Shown here: one piece after another, positions 30,374-39,169 of the stretch
How the letters are laid out: each line of letters starts with the position of its first letter
Position numbering within the stretch: position 1 is the first letter of the stretch
Assembly: GCF_014697585.1 (NCBI RefSeq)
Contig: NZ_JACJSB010000004.1
Location: forward strand, 1-64,000
Direction: 5' to 3'
Source: Dolichospermum sp. FACHB-1091
GTDB taxonomy: Bacteria > Cyanobacteriota > Cyanobacteriia > Cyanobacteriales > Nostocaceae
DNA length: 64,000 nt
The notes under the pieces: generated by a model
Database searches by the model: none
Told to the model about the DNA's origin: nothing
What the model saw: the letters and a program-made list of their open reading frames with translations, nothing else
Translations under genes and position numbers: made by a program

Positions 30374-31108
30374 ATGATGATTACTCAAGCGCTGGAATCA
30401 CAAACTAATACCTTAGAAGATATATCAGAAGATATCATTTTCCCACCCAGTGACCTATATAGTGATGAACCTCCCGTGGAAACAGAACTGCATCTCGAAC
30501 AAATAATGCTCTTAATAAAATCTCTCAAATGGTTATGGAAGGAGAGAACTGATTTTTATGCTGTCGGAAACCTAAGTATTTACTATAGTCCTCATCAAAA
30601 GAAATCAGAAGATGTGAGAGGTCCAGATTTTTTCGTAGTTTTAGGAACAGAAAGAAAAACTAGAAAAAGTTGGGTAGTGTGGGAAGAAAATGGCAAATAT
30701 CCTCATGTCATTGTCGAAATTCTTTCACCAACTACAGCTAAAACTGATAGAGAAACTAAAAAACTACTTTATCAAGATACTTTCCGTACACCTGATTATT
30801 TCTGGTTTGATCCTTATACATTAGAATTTGCCGGATTTAATTTAATTAGTGGCAAATATCAACCCTTACAACCTAACGAAAAAGGACATTTATGGAGTGA
30901 AGAATTGGGTTTATACTTAGGGATTCATGAGGGTTTATTAAGATATTTTACATCATCAGGAGTTTTAGTTCCTACACCGGAAGAAAGCGCAGAGATGGAA
31001 GCAACAAGAGCAGCAATGGAAGCAGAAAAAGCGAAAATATCAAATGAAAAATCTCAAAGGTTAGCCGCAAAATTAAGAGAGTTAAATATTGATCCAGATA
31101 CAATTTAA
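30374..31108 (+). CDS. Uma2 family protein (PD-(D/E)XK fold) with coiled-coil tail
   Basis: A 244-aa member of the Uma2 (DUF820) family, predicted nuclease-fold proteins very abundant in cyanobacteria. Core: RGPDFFVVLG (Asp), then HVIVEILSPTTAKTDRETKK (Glu in VEILSP) and TPDYFWFDPYTLEF. The C-terminus (about 205-244) is an Ala/Glu-rich coiled coil ending AAKLRELNIDPDTI. It is a close paralogue of 32326-33102, including the region just upstream of the ATG. Confidence 0.85.
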   Translation: MMITQALESQTNTLEDISEDIIFPPSDLYSDEPPVETELHLEQIMLLIKSLKWLWKERTDFYAVGNLSIYYSPHQKKSEDVRGPDFFVVLGTERKTRKSWVVWEENGKYPHVIVEILSPTTAKTDRETKKLLYQDTFRTPDYFWFDPYTLEFAGFNLISGKYQPLQPNEKGHLWSEELGLYLGIHEGLLRYFTSSGVLVPTPEESAEMEATRAAMEAEKAKISNEKSQRLAAKLRELNIDPDTI

Positions 31109-31174
31109 GCAAATCTCAAATCAAATTGTGTTTGCTTGAATCACCCCAACTTTGTATATTAGGAGTATTATTTT

Positions 31175-31783
31175 ATGCCAATTATGACTATTAAAGATGT
31201 AGAAAAACTGCAAACTGCTATCAATGATGCAGGTTTAGATTACGATGTTGAATTAACAAACGGGAAAATTTCTATTGTGGGTCCATCAGATATTGTATCT
31301 AGCGAAATTGGTATTCTTTTTAGCCGACTATTAGCGAATTGGGTTTATCCCCGTCGTTTAGGAAGAGTATTTGATTCTGCGGGAGGTTTTATTTTACCTG
31401 ATAGCAACTTAACCGCTCCCGATGTTTCTTTTGTCAGTGCTGCACGTCTGCGTCAAAGTCCCCGCTATTTTGGCGAACTTGTACCAGATTTAGTAGTAGA
31501 AATTAAATCTCAAAGTGATAGAATTAAAACATTAAAAAACAAGATTCTCAACTTAATCAAATTAGGTGCAATTATTGGAATTTTAATTGATCCTGATGAA
31601 GAAACAGTAACAGTTTATCGTTCTCAAGGTGAACCAATAGTTTTTCATAATGGCGATATTTTAACTTTACCAGAACTTTTTCCGGGTTGGGAATTAGCTG
31701 TTTCTGAATTATGGCCTCCTATTTTTACTGAAGAAGAAATAGAAGGCTTAACGGACAACAAGGGAATTGAAAAAAAGAATTAA
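31175..31783 (+). CDS. Uma2 family protein (PD-(D/E)XK fold)
   Basis: A 202-aa Uma2 protein. The nuclease core is intact: LTAPDVSFVSAARL, then VPDLVVEIKSQSDRIKTLKNK (D...ExK), IGILIDPDEETVTVY and LPELFPGWEL. It follows the previous Uma2 gene by 66 bp in the same direction and has a close paralogue at 36138-36713. The biological role of the family is unknown. Confidence 0.85.
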   Translation: MPIMTIKDVEKLQTAINDAGLDYDVELTNGKISIVGPSDIVSSEIGILFSRLLANWVYPRRLGRVFDSAGGFILPDSNLTAPDVSFVSAARLRQSPRYFGELVPDLVVEIKSQSDRIKTLKNKILNLIKLGAIIGILIDPDEETVTVYRSQGEPIVFHNGDILTLPELFPGWELAVSELWPPIFTEEEIEGLTDNKGIEKKN

Positions 31784-31799
31784 AAAATCCAAACATTCC

Positions 31800-32189
31800 C
31801 TAAAATTTCACACCGATTTGACCATTAACTCCTCGCACAGAATTGTAACCAGCACCGATAAAAATATGATCGCTAGTGACTACTTGTACACCACCGGAAA
31901 CAGCCACTCCTTGATCTTCCGAATACCAACCAATTCCGACATAAGGTGAAATAAATGGTAAACTCAAGAATTTTAAAAAATCTGCTCCCATAGCACCTTG
32001 AGGACCCCTTCCTACTTCAACACCAAAACCTAAAACCTTAACACCCGCACCATAGGTAACTTCACTATCTTTACTTCCCACCGTTACCCAAGGTTGTGGT
32101 AAAAGTTGAGCCGCAACCTGATGAGGAGTAAATATATTTAAGCAAGTTAGGGATGAAATGAGTATTTTGATCATCAATGCTTTTTTCAT
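31800..32189 (-). CDS. Exported beta-rich protein of unknown function
   Basis: A 129-aa protein with a clear signal peptide (MKKALMIKILISSLTCLNIF, cleavage near VAAQ). The mature part is glycine-rich with alternating hydrophobics (YGAGVKVLGFGVEVGRG, VGIGWYSEDQGVAVSGGVQV), typical of a small outer-membrane or lipocalin-like beta barrel. No family was recognised. It converges with the Uma2 gene at 31175. Confidence 0.65.
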   Translation of the reverse strand: MKKALMIKILISSLTCLNIFTPHQVAAQLLPQPWVTVGSKDSEVTYGAGVKVLGFGVEVGRGPQGAMGADFLKFLSLPFISPYVGIGWYSEDQGVAVSGGVQVVTSDHIFIGAGYNSVRGVNGQIGVKF

Positions 32190-32325
32190 TTGTTTTCCTC
32201 CTCTACTACCGCTGATATCGTAACATTTTCATAAACATAATTAGAAATTTTTTGTGTTGTGTAGGTATAACTTAACATTTTCAGAGTCATGTTATAATTA
32301 ACAAATAACTACTTGATATCATATC

Positions 32326-33102
32326 ATGATGATTACTCAAGCGCCAGAATCTCCATCTCACGGATTAGAAGATATATCAGAAGAGATAATTTTCCCACCC
32401 AGTGACTTATATAGTGATGAACCTCCCGTGGAAACAGAACTGCATCTTGAACAAATAATGCTCTTAATAAAATCTCTCAAATGGTTATGGAAAGAGAGAA
32501 ATGATTTTTATGCTGTAGGAAATCTCAGTATTTACTATAGTCCCCATCAAAAAAAATCAAAAGATGTTAGAGGCCCAGATTTTTTCGTAGTGTTAGGAAC
32601 AGAAAGAAAAACTAGAAAAAGTTGGGTTGTGTGGGAAGAAAATGGTAAATATCCTAACCTGATTGTGGAAATTCTTTCACCAACCACAGCGAAAACTGAC
32701 AGAGAAACTAAAAAAGAACTTTATCAAGATATTTTCCGCACACCTGAGTATTTTTGGTTTGATCCCTATACTTTAGAATTTGCAGGTTTTTATTTAATAC
32801 ATGGTAAATATCAACCTGTAGAACCTAATGAAAAGGGACATTTATGGAGTCAAGAATTAGGTTTATATTTAGGAATTGTTCAGGGTTTATTAAGGTATTT
32901 TACATCTACTGGATCTTTAGTTCCTACACCGGAAGAAAGTGCAGAATTTGAAACCCAAAGAGCAGCAATTGAAGCCCAAAGAGCAACAATTGAAGCTCAA
33001 AGAGCAGCAATTGAAGCCCAAAGAGCAACAATGTTTGATGAAAAAGCTCAACGGTTAGCAGCAAAGTTGCGAGAATTAAATATTGATCCAGATAGAATCT
33101 AA
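32326..33102 (+). CDS. Uma2 family protein, paralogue with longer coiled coil
   Basis: A 258-aa Uma2 protein nearly identical over residues 1-200 to the one at 30374 (RGPDFFVVLG, LIVEILSPTTAKTDRETKK). It differs by an expanded heptad-like tail in which QRAAIEA/QRATIEA repeats four times (about 212-240). The duplication includes the leader (CATGATGATTACTCAAGC). Function is as unknown as for its paralogue. Confidence 0.85.
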   Translation: MMITQAPESPSHGLEDISEEIIFPPSDLYSDEPPVETELHLEQIMLLIKSLKWLWKERNDFYAVGNLSIYYSPHQKKSKDVRGPDFFVVLGTERKTRKSWVVWEENGKYPNLIVEILSPTTAKTDRETKKELYQDIFRTPEYFWFDPYTLEFAGFYLIHGKYQPVEPNEKGHLWSQELGLYLGIVQGLLRYFTSTGSLVPTPEESAEFETQRAAIEAQRATIEAQRAAIEAQRATMFDEKAQRLAAKLRELNIDPDRI

Positions 33103-33112
33103 TTTAGAATTT

Positions 33113-33143
33113 AGATCCCTGACTTCTTGAAAAAGTCGGGAAT
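33113..33143. terminator. Terminator-like hairpin after the Uma2 gene
   Basis: CCCTGACTT and AAGTCGGG pair around a short loop just after the stop at 33102. A similar sequence occurs at 36748 and near 38302, so it is also a small dispersed repeat. Confidence 0.55.
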
Positions 33144-33151
33144 TTAGGGAT

Positions 33152-33370
33152 TTAATTATAATCTAGTTTGTGGTAAAATTTCCTAATCAGAGATGAAATC
33201 TCTAAACTCACTTCTGCATTTATCTGTTGAGTAGAAAGAAGGAAACGCCTTTTTAGGGATTGAATACTACTAACTATTGGCTCATAAACCTGATAACTAT
33301 TTTCCAGTTCACTTAGTAAAACTGACCCTTTTTGACTAGCTAGAAAATGCAGTAATTCTACTTCTGATAA
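33152..33370 (-). pseudogene. Relic of a large NB-ARC/NACHT-type protein
   Basis: The minus strand reads LSEVELLHFLASQKGSVLLS, then SIQSLKRRFLLSTQQ, and ends KFYHKLDYN and a stop. The LSE.E...LA...PV...L pattern with a following SL.RR.LL is typical of the winged-helix part of cyanobacterial NB-ARC or WD40 ATPases. No start codon or upstream domain remains. It ends exactly at the repeated leader GATAAATGCTACAATTAATTA (33366 onward). Confidence 0.45.
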
Positions 33371-33408
33371 ATGCTACAATTAATTAGTAACGACAAACAG
33401 TAAACCTT

Positions 33409-33723
33409 ATGTTACAAGTACAAATTAAATCTGATTCTCCCGACGTTGAAATCGTCCAAAACCTAATTAAAGGAGCTATTGAATCTGAGATTAAAAATTT
33501 ACAAAGATCCTTAGAGAAAACTAATAAATTATTGCAAGAATTTGAAACAAAATATCAAGTTTCATCAGAATTTTTCTTGAGTAATTGGACAGCAGAAAAC
33601 CTATCAGGAGGGGACGATGAATATGTAAGTTGGGCAGGAGAAATTAAAATTAAGGACAAATTAATTAATGCTTTACAAAAGTTGGATACTATAGAATATG
33701 TCACTCAACAATTACCAAGCTGA
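33409..33723 (+). CDS. Unknown 104-aa protein, copy A
   Basis: A 104-aa soluble protein, MLQVQIKSDSPDVEIVQNL, with a helical middle (ESEIKNLQRSLEKTNKLLQEFETKY) and EYVSWAGEIKIKDKLINALQKL. No family was recognised. It overlaps the next gene by 26 bp in another frame, suggesting a coupled pair. The duplicate at 35272 differs by one residue (Ser to Thr). Confidence 0.65.
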   Translation: MLQVQIKSDSPDVEIVQNLIKGAIESEIKNLQRSLEKTNKLLQEFETKYQVSSEFFLSNWTAENLSGGDDEYVSWAGEIKIKDKLINALQKLDTIEYVTQQLPS

Positions 33724-33994
33724 TATTCTTGTCGTTATTCAAAAATACGTGAACCAAGGGTGGATTATATCCTTTAATTTCTCCTTAGATGCTAGATCAA
33801 ACTATGTCGGGTTTATCCAGGGAAATTTAGAATTTTCACGGGGGAGTCGCTTATTTTTCAAAGAATATATTGATCTACAAGAATCATTAGAAAAGCTCTC
33901 TTATTCATTCCATTATCAAGATAATGAAAACAACTTAATATTTCGCTATGATAATGCAAAACACAAATTAACCACCGAATACCTCATCTTGTAA
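33698..33994 (+). CDS. Unknown 98-aa protein, copy A
   Basis: A 98-aa soluble protein (ILVVIQKYVNQGWIISFNFS ... FIQGNLEFSRGSRLFFKEYI) not recognised. It is intact here. The duplicate copy at 35561 has a stop codon in place of Ser34, which suggests this copy is the functional one. Confidence 0.6.
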   Translation: MSLNNYQADILVVIQKYVNQGWIISFNFSLDARSNYVGFIQGNLEFSRGSRLFFKEYIDLQESLEKLSYSFHYQDNENNLIFRYDNAKHKLTTEYLIL

Positions 33995-34009
33995 ATCCTA
34001 AAATCCTGG

Positions 34010-34380
34010 AAATCCTGATATGGCTTGCGCCACGCTACGCTATCAGACAATTGACCACAGCGATCGCTCACCAATTAATCACCGTCAAATTAGCAACCTC
34101 ATCCTGTAAATCCTGAAATCCTGGAAATCCTGATTCAGACAATTAACCACCGAATACCTCATCCTGTAAATCCTGATTCAGACAATTGACCACAGCGATC
34201 GCTCGAATTAACCACCGAATACCTCATCCTGAAAATCCTAAAATCCTGGAAATCCTGATATGGCTTGCGCCACGCTACGCTATCAGACAATTAATCACCG
34301 TCAAATTAGCAACCTCATCTGCAAACAGATCCCTCATCCTGAAAATCCTCATATAGCTTGCGCCACGCTATCAGATAAAT
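34010..34380. repeat. Block of interspersed repeats, group 1
   Basis: Repeated units AAATCCTGGAAATCCTGAT, TGGCTTGCGCCACGCTACGC-TATCAG and ACAATTAACCACCG, interspersed with CAGCGATCGCTC (HIP1). The order is irregular and spacers are not unique, so this is not a CRISPR array. The same units resume at 34980-36030. Confidence 0.85.
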
Positions 34381-34416
34381 GCTACAATTAATTATTAACG
34401 ACAAACAGTAAACAAA

Positions 34417-34641
34417 ATGGAAAGTAGAATAACTATTCATCCAGATATTTGCAATGGACGACCTATTATTACTAATACTCGAATTTCTGTACAAACAATT
34501 ATGGAGTTTTTAGGTGCTGGTGATTCAATTGAGGAAATTCTGGAAGAGTACCCCTCTCTACAACGAGAAGATATTTATGCTTGTATTCAATTTGCAGCAA
34601 AGTTGATGGGGAATCACTACGAAGTGAGAAAAATCGCATGA
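34417..34641 (+). CDS. DUF433 antitoxin
   Basis: A 74-aa DUF433 protein: ITIHPDICNGRPIITNTRIS, VQTIMEFLGAGDSIEEILEEYPSLQREDIYAC. DUF433 proteins pair with DUF5615 PIN-like toxins; the antitoxin role is from family knowledge. Its stop overlaps the start of the DUF5615 gene (ATGA). Confidence 0.85.
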   Translation: MESRITIHPDICNGRPIITNTRISVQTIMEFLGAGDSIEEILEEYPSLQREDIYACIQFAAKLMGNHYEVRKIA

Positions 34642-34979
34642 ATGGGTTTTTATTCGATGAAAATCTACCCGTGAAAATTCAATTTACCCCATCTTTACCC
34701 ATTGTCCATGTTTCCATCTTAGGTGACAGTCCAAGTGATACCCAAATATGGCAGTATGCGAAAGAAAGAAAACTGGTAATTGTTACCAAAGATGCAGATT
34801 TTTCTGATCGCATAATGGTTGATTTACTCCCGCCTAAAGTAGTACATCTACGCTTTGGGAATGTGCGAAAACGTCAATTTCACTCACTCCTGTCCAGAGT
34901 TTGGCCAGAAATTGAAATTTTAGTGGCTGATCATCAGTTAATTAATATTTATTTGGATCAGATTGAAGCTTTTAAATAA
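34638..34979 (+). CDS. DUF5615 PIN-like toxin
   Basis: A 113-aa DUF5615 protein beginning at the ATG that overlaps the DUF433 stop: MNGFLFDENLPVKIQFTP, then QIWQYAKERKLVIVTKDADF and PPKVVHLRFGNVRK. The acidic residues of the PIN-like fold (FDEN, TKDADF) are in place. It is probably the toxin (ribonuclease-like) of a type II pair; activity is inferred. Confidence 0.85.
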   Translation: MNGFLFDENLPVKIQFTPSLPIVHVSILGDSPSDTQIWQYAKERKLVIVTKDADFSDRIMVDLLPPKVVHLRFGNVRKRQFHSLLSRVWPEIEILVADHQLINIYLDQIEAFK

Positions 34980-35228
34980 TTAATGTTTGATACTAGAAAG
35001 CGATCGCTTAAAATGATAAATCACATCCTGTAAGTTATCAGACAATTGACCACAGCGATCGCTCAAATTAACCACCGAATACCTCATCCTGTAAATCCTG
35101 AAATCCTGGAAATCCTGATATGGCTTGCGCCACGCTACGCTATCAGACAATGTACCACAGCGATCGCTCAAATTAACCACCGAATACCTCATCCTGTAAA
35201 TCCTCATATAGCTTGCGCCACGCTATCA
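34980..35228. repeat. Block of interspersed repeats, group 2
   Basis: Same repeat vocabulary as 34010-34380 (ATCCTGTAAATCCTGAAATCC, GGCTTGCGCCACGCTACGC, AATTAACCACCGAATACCTC, GCGATCGC). Frames that cross it on either strand are repeat-derived and not genes. Confidence 0.85.
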
Positions 35229-35271
35229 GATAAATGCTACAATTAATTAGTAACGACAAACAGTAAACCTT

Positions 35272-35586
35272 ATGTTACAAGTACAAATTAAATCTGATTC
35301 TCCCGACGTTGAAATCGTCCAAAACCTAATTAAAGGAGCTATTGAATCTGAGATTAAAAATTTACAAAGATCCTTAGAGAAAACTAATAAATTATTGCAA
35401 GAATTTGAAACAAAATATCAAGTTTCATCAGAATTTTTCTTGACTAATTGGACAGCAGAAAACCTATCAGGAGGGGACGATGAATATGTAAGTTGGGCAG
35501 GAGAAATTAAAATTAAGGACAAATTAATTAATGCTTTACAAAAGTTGGATACTATAGAATATGTCACTCAACAATTACCAAGCTGA
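35272..35586 (+). CDS. Unknown 104-aa protein, copy B
   Basis: Duplicate of 33409-33723, differing by one residue in the FFLTNWTAENLSGG region (Thr in place of Ser). The frame is intact. Function is unknown. Confidence 0.55.
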   Translation: MLQVQIKSDSPDVEIVQNLIKGAIESEIKNLQRSLEKTNKLLQEFETKYQVSSEFFLTNWTAENLSGGDDEYVSWAGEIKIKDKLINALQKLDTIEYVTQQLPS

Positions 35587-35857
35587 TATTCTTGTCGTTA
35601 TTCAAAAATACGTGAACCAAGGGTGGATTATATCCTTTAATTTCTCCTTAGATGCTAGATGAAACTATGTCGGGTTTATCCAGGGAAATTTAGAATTTTC
35701 ACGGGGGAGTCGCTTATTTTTCAAAGAATATATTGATCTACAAGAATCATTAGAAAAGCTCTCTTATTCATTCCATTATCAAGATAATGAAAACAACTTA
35801 ATATTTCGCTATGATAATGCAAAACACAAATTAACCACCGAATACCTCATCCTGTAA
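35561..35857 (+). pseudogene. Unknown 98-aa protein, copy B, with in-frame stop
   Basis: Duplicate of 33698-33994. Codon 34, TCA in copy A, is TGA at 35660-35662. No in-frame restart would give a useful product, so this copy is probably dead. Confidence 0.8.
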
Positions 35858-35914
35858 ATCCTGAAATCCTGGAAATCCTGATATGGCTTGCGCCACGCTA
35901 CGCTATCAGACAAT

Positions 35915-36137
35915 TAACCGCCGGATACCTCATCCTGTAAATCCTGAAATCCTGGAAATCCTGATATGGCTTGCGCCACGCTACGCTATCAGACAATGTA
36001 CCACAGCGATCGCTCACTAATTAATCACGTTTTCTTGTTCCATATCTTTTCTCGTTAACAGCATATTTTTACATTTCACAACAGGTCTAATGTAAAATAT
36101 TAATCAACTATATCTTATCTTTCAGGAGTCCCAAATT
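35915..36137. repeat. Block of interspersed repeats, group 3
   Basis: One more round of CCTGTAAATCCTGAAATCC, GGCTTGCGCCACGCTACGC and CAGCGATCGCTCA to about 36013, then an AT-rich leader of the following Uma2 gene with AGGAG shortly before its ATG. Confidence 0.75.
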
Positions 36138-36713
36138 ATGCCGATCATGACTATTAAAGATGTAGAAAAACTGCAAACTGCTATCAATGATGCAGGTTTA
36201 GATTATGATATGGAATTAGAAAACGGGAGAATTTCTATTGTGGGTCCATCGGATATTGTATCTAGTGAAATTAGCAGTCGTTTAATTGCTTTCCTCTTTG
36301 CTTGGATAAATCCCCGTCGCTTAGGAAGAGTATTTGATTCTGCGGGAGGTTTTATTTTACCAGATAGTAATTTAACTGCTCCCGATGTTTCCTTTGTCCG
36401 TGCTGCAAGGTTACGTCAAAGTCCTCGTTATTTTGGTGAACTTGTACCTGATTTAGTAGTAGAAATTAAATCTCAAAGTGATAGAATTAAGACTTTAAAA
36501 AAGAAGATTCTCAATTTTATTAATTTGGGTGCTGTAGTCGGAATTTTAATTGATCCTGATGAAGAAACTGTTACAGTTTATCGCACATTAGGTGAACCAA
36601 TTGTTTTTAGAAACAATGATATTTTAACTTTACCCGAACTTTTACCAGGTTGGGAATTGCCTATTTCTGAATTATGGCCTCCTGTTTTTACTGAGGAAGA
36701 AACACAGGAGTAA
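36138..36713 (+). CDS. Uma2 family protein, paralogue of 31175
   Basis: A 191-aa Uma2 protein with core LTAPDVSFVRAARL and LVPDLVVEIKSQSDRIKTLKKK (D...ExK). It is closely similar to 31175-31783 except for residues about 45-60 (ISSRLIAFLFAWINPRRLG versus IGILFSRLLANWVYPRRLG). It has a good AGGAG ribosome-binding site. The role is unknown. Confidence 0.85.
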   Translation: MPIMTIKDVEKLQTAINDAGLDYDMELENGRISIVGPSDIVSSEISSRLIAFLFAWINPRRLGRVFDSAGGFILPDSNLTAPDVSFVRAARLRQSPRYFGELVPDLVVEIKSQSDRIKTLKKKILNFINLGAVVGILIDPDEETVTVYRTLGEPIVFRNNDILTLPELLPGWELPISELWPPVFTEEETQE

Positions 36714-36747
36714 TTTGTAGGTTGAGTTAAGCAACAGCATTTCATAT

Positions 36748-36773
36748 CCCCGACTTCCGGGGGAAGTCGGCGG
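36748..36773. terminator. Bidirectional terminator-like hairpin
   Basis: CCGACTTCC (36750-36758) and GGAAGTCGG (36762-36770) pair with a 3-nt loop between two convergent genes. A near copy lies around 38300-38332. Confidence 0.65.
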
Positions 36774-36785
36774 TTTATTTCATGT

Positions 36786-37430
36786 TTATTTTGGACTATA
36801 AGGCAGAGAAGAATGGTGTAGAATAATACGCAATTTACCATCACCACCTCTAATAAACTGCCAGGTTTTATCTACCGTTGTGACTTTACCTTTTTTATCA
36901 GTAATGTCAACATTACCCATAGTTGTAGCAGTATTACCGTCAATAAAAATACCAGCGTTGCGAATTTCCACTTTTCGCCATCCTTTGAGAGCAAAACCAG
37001 TATCTTGAGGGAAAGAGGAATCACCACCCACAAAATAAGACAAAGCTCCTTTGTGTGTTGTGCGGAAGGTCTGGTCTCCAGTTGTCAAGGTTGGCTTAAA
37101 CAACACCAATCCCCACTGGTAAGCATATAATTCATCTATCACTTTCTCAGCCAATGTTCTAGCGGCGGCTATCCCCTCTTGATCATAGGTGGTGCTGATA
37201 TTAACTAACGCATTACCCCAGGCTTTTTGGGCGGCCAGCACTTCAGACTCCGTAATGGATATATTAACTACTGATGTCTTAGGAGTTGATGAGACTGGCC
37301 TAGTGATGGTACTATTAACTTGACCATAAGCCATTGATGGCGCTGTCACCAACAATGTAACCAATAAGGCTATGGTAGCAGCAATTACAGAAAGATTGAC
37401 TCGTAATTGTTTAATCGGATTGGTTTGCAT
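36786..37430 (-). CDS. Exported NTF2-like protein, copy 1
   Basis: A 214-aa protein with a signal peptide (about residues 1-36, hydrophobic IAATIALLVTLLVTAPSMA, cleavage near AYGQ). The mature domain resembles the SnoaL/NTF2-like fold: VLAAQKAWGNALVNISTTYD, TTHKGALSYFVGG, DKTWQFIRGGDGKLRIILHHSSLPY. Related proteins often bind small molecules or lack known activity. It is a paralogue of 38345-38977. Confidence 0.72.
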   Translation of the reverse strand: MQTNPIKQLRVNLSVIAATIALLVTLLVTAPSMAYGQVNSTITRPVSSTPKTSVVNISITESEVLAAQKAWGNALVNISTTYDQEGIAAARTLAEKVIDELYAYQWGLVLFKPTLTTGDQTFRTTHKGALSYFVGGDSSFPQDTGFALKGWRKVEIRNAGIFIDGNTATTMGNVDITDKKGKVTTVDKTWQFIRGGDGKLRIILHHSSLPYSPK

Positions 37431-37645
37431 ATTAAGAGCAAGTTACAAAAGTTTTCAGTAACATCTAACCACGTTGTGCCAACCCAGTCAATAGTTACCA
37501 TCAGTAATTACCATGCTATCATTTAATGATCTGAGAAATTGGGGATCTAGTTTGTCGGGTGAACAATGAAAAAAACAGAGGATTTTGCCTGAAAATAGGG
37601 ATGTGCGGCGAAAATCCCCGCACCAATTTTTCGGTTTATTCTAGT

Positions 37646-38161
37646 TTATTCGTGGATAGTTACTTTGATCATTTTCACCGGAGTTTTGGGGCGATCGCCA
37701 GATCCTGTTGGAGTTGTTTCGATGGCTTTTAATACATCCATGCCTTCAGTAACTCGACCAAACACGGGATGCTTAGATTGACCGGGGGTAAACCAATCCA
37801 GATAGGAGTTGTGGACAGTGTTGATGAAAAACTGGCAACTACCACTATTAGGCCTCCCGGTATTAGCCATAGATAGAGTTCCCGGTTCATTAGAAAGTTT
37901 CCCATCTGCGGGATGCTCATCTTGAATACACCCATCAGGACTATTACCTGTTCCTGCACGGGGGGAGCTAGGATCTTTGCTGTAGGGACAACCAAACTGC
38001 ACCATGAAGTTATTGATCACACGGTGGAAATGTAGCCCATCATAAAACCCACTTTTGGCCAATTTGATGAAATTTCCCGCCGTTATGGGCATAACATCGG
38101 TAAATAGCTCAAGAGTAATAGTACCAAGGGAAGTTTCCAGAGTTGCGGTGGGATTTGCCAT
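37646..38161 (-). CDS. Cyclophilin-type peptidyl-prolyl isomerase
   Basis: A 171-aa cytoplasmic cyclophilin without a signal peptide: [19 protein letters not shown], then [15 protein letters not shown] (active-site FHR), [15 protein letters not shown] and [19 protein letters not shown]. It catalyses proline cis-trans isomerisation. A housekeeping-type gene on an excisable element is unusual. It lies between the two exported NTF2-like paralogues. Confidence 0.93.
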   Translation of the reverse strand: MANPTATLETSLGTITLELFTDVMPITAGNFIKLAKSGFYDGLHFHRVINNFMVQFGCPYSKDPSSPRAGTGNSPDGCIQDEHPADGKLSNEPGTLSMANTGRPNSGSCQFFINTVHNSYLDWFTPGQSKHPVFGRVTEGMDVLKAIETTPTGSGDRPKTPVKMIKVTIHE

Positions 38162-38344
38162 GAATATTGAATTACCAATCTGTGTAATGGTTTACTTTAT
38201 CGCTTCTAGTTTACCCAATATCTTGAAAATAAATAAGTTGGCATGAAAAATAAACTCTGTAAAGAAATGTAAAATCATTTTGATCTTTAATAGAGATATT
38301 TCATAGCCCCGACTTCTGGGAGAATTCGGGGATCTATTTCATAT

Positions 38345-38977
38345 TTATTTTGGACTATAGGGCAGAGAAGAATGGTGTAGAATAATACGCAATTTCCCAT
38401 CACCACCTCTAATAAACTGCCAGGTTTTATCTACTGTTGTCACTTTACCTGTTTTATCAGTTATGGAAACATTACCCATAGTGGTAGCAGTATTACCAAC
38501 AATAAAAATACCAGCGTTGCGAATTTCCACCTTTCGCCATCCGTTGAGAGCAAAACCAGTATCTTTAGGGAAAGAGGAATCACCACCCACAAAATAAGAC
38601 AAAGCTCCTTTGTGTGTTGTGCGGAAGGTCTGATCTCCAGTTGTTAAGGTAGGTTTAAACAACACCAATCCTGATTGATAAGCGTATAGTGTATCTATTA
38701 TATCGTCAGCTAATTTCTTAGCAGCGGCCATTCCTTTCTCATCATAGGTAGTGCTGATATTAACCAATGCTTGACCCCAGGCTTTCTGAGCAGCCAGCAC
38801 CTCAGCCTCAGTAATGGATATATTAACTACTGATGTCTTAGGAGTTGATGAGGCTGGCTTAGTGATGGTACGATTAACCTGACCATGAGCCATGGATGGC
38901 GCTGTCACCAACAAGGCTATAGTAGCAGTAGTTACAGAAAGATTGACTTGTAATTGTTTAATAAGATCGGTTTGCAT
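38345..38977 (-). CDS. Exported NTF2-like protein, copy 2
   Basis: A 210-aa paralogue of 36786-37430, from the start MQTDLIKQLQVNLSV at 38977, which matches the paralogue's N-terminus (the upstream in-frame start at 39031 does not). It has a signal peptide with cleavage near AHGQ, then VLAAQKAWGQALVNISTTYD and DKTWQFIRGGDGKLRIILHH. The two copies flank the cyclophilin gene and share their downstream sequence, so the duplication covers the 3' flank. Confidence 0.72.
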   Translation of the reverse strand: MQTDLIKQLQVNLSVTTATIALLVTAPSMAHGQVNRTITKPASSTPKTSVVNISITEAEVLAAQKAWGQALVNISTTYDEKGMAAAKKLADDIIDTLYAYQSGLVLFKPTLTTGDQTFRTTHKGALSYFVGGDSSFPKDTGFALNGWRKVEIRNAGIFIVGNTATTMGNVSITDKTGKVTTVDKTWQFIRGGDGKLRIILHHSSLPYSPK

Positions 38978-39169
38978 ATTAAGAGGAAGTATGAAAAAGG
39001 AAATTACGTTTTCCATAACATCTAACCACATTGTGCCAATCTAGTCCAATAACTACTATAACTACTATAAATAGTTACCATCAGTAATTACCATTCAAGT
39101 TAGGTACAATAAATCATAATTAAACGCAGATAAACGCAGATAAACACAGATGATTTGTTAATTAACCTT

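Larger units (their letters stand above)
33366..34051. repeat. Large direct duplication, copy A (about 685 bp)
   Basis: This segment is nearly identical to 35229-35914 (offset 1,863 bp). It includes a leader, two small genes and the first downstream repeat block. The leader alone (GATAAATGCTACAATTAATT) occurs a third time at 34372, upstream of the DUF433/DUF5615 genes. Confidence 0.88.
35229..35914. repeat. Large direct duplication, copy B (about 685 bp)
   Basis: Second copy of 33366-34051. Only a few base differences were seen, including C-to-G at 35661 that makes a stop codon. High identity implies a recent duplication or gene conversion. Confidence 0.88.

Noticed and set aside
34010-36030. 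Possible CRISPR or tRNA-like repeats
   Set aside because: Repeat order and length vary, spacers are not unique, and modules overlap real gene ends.
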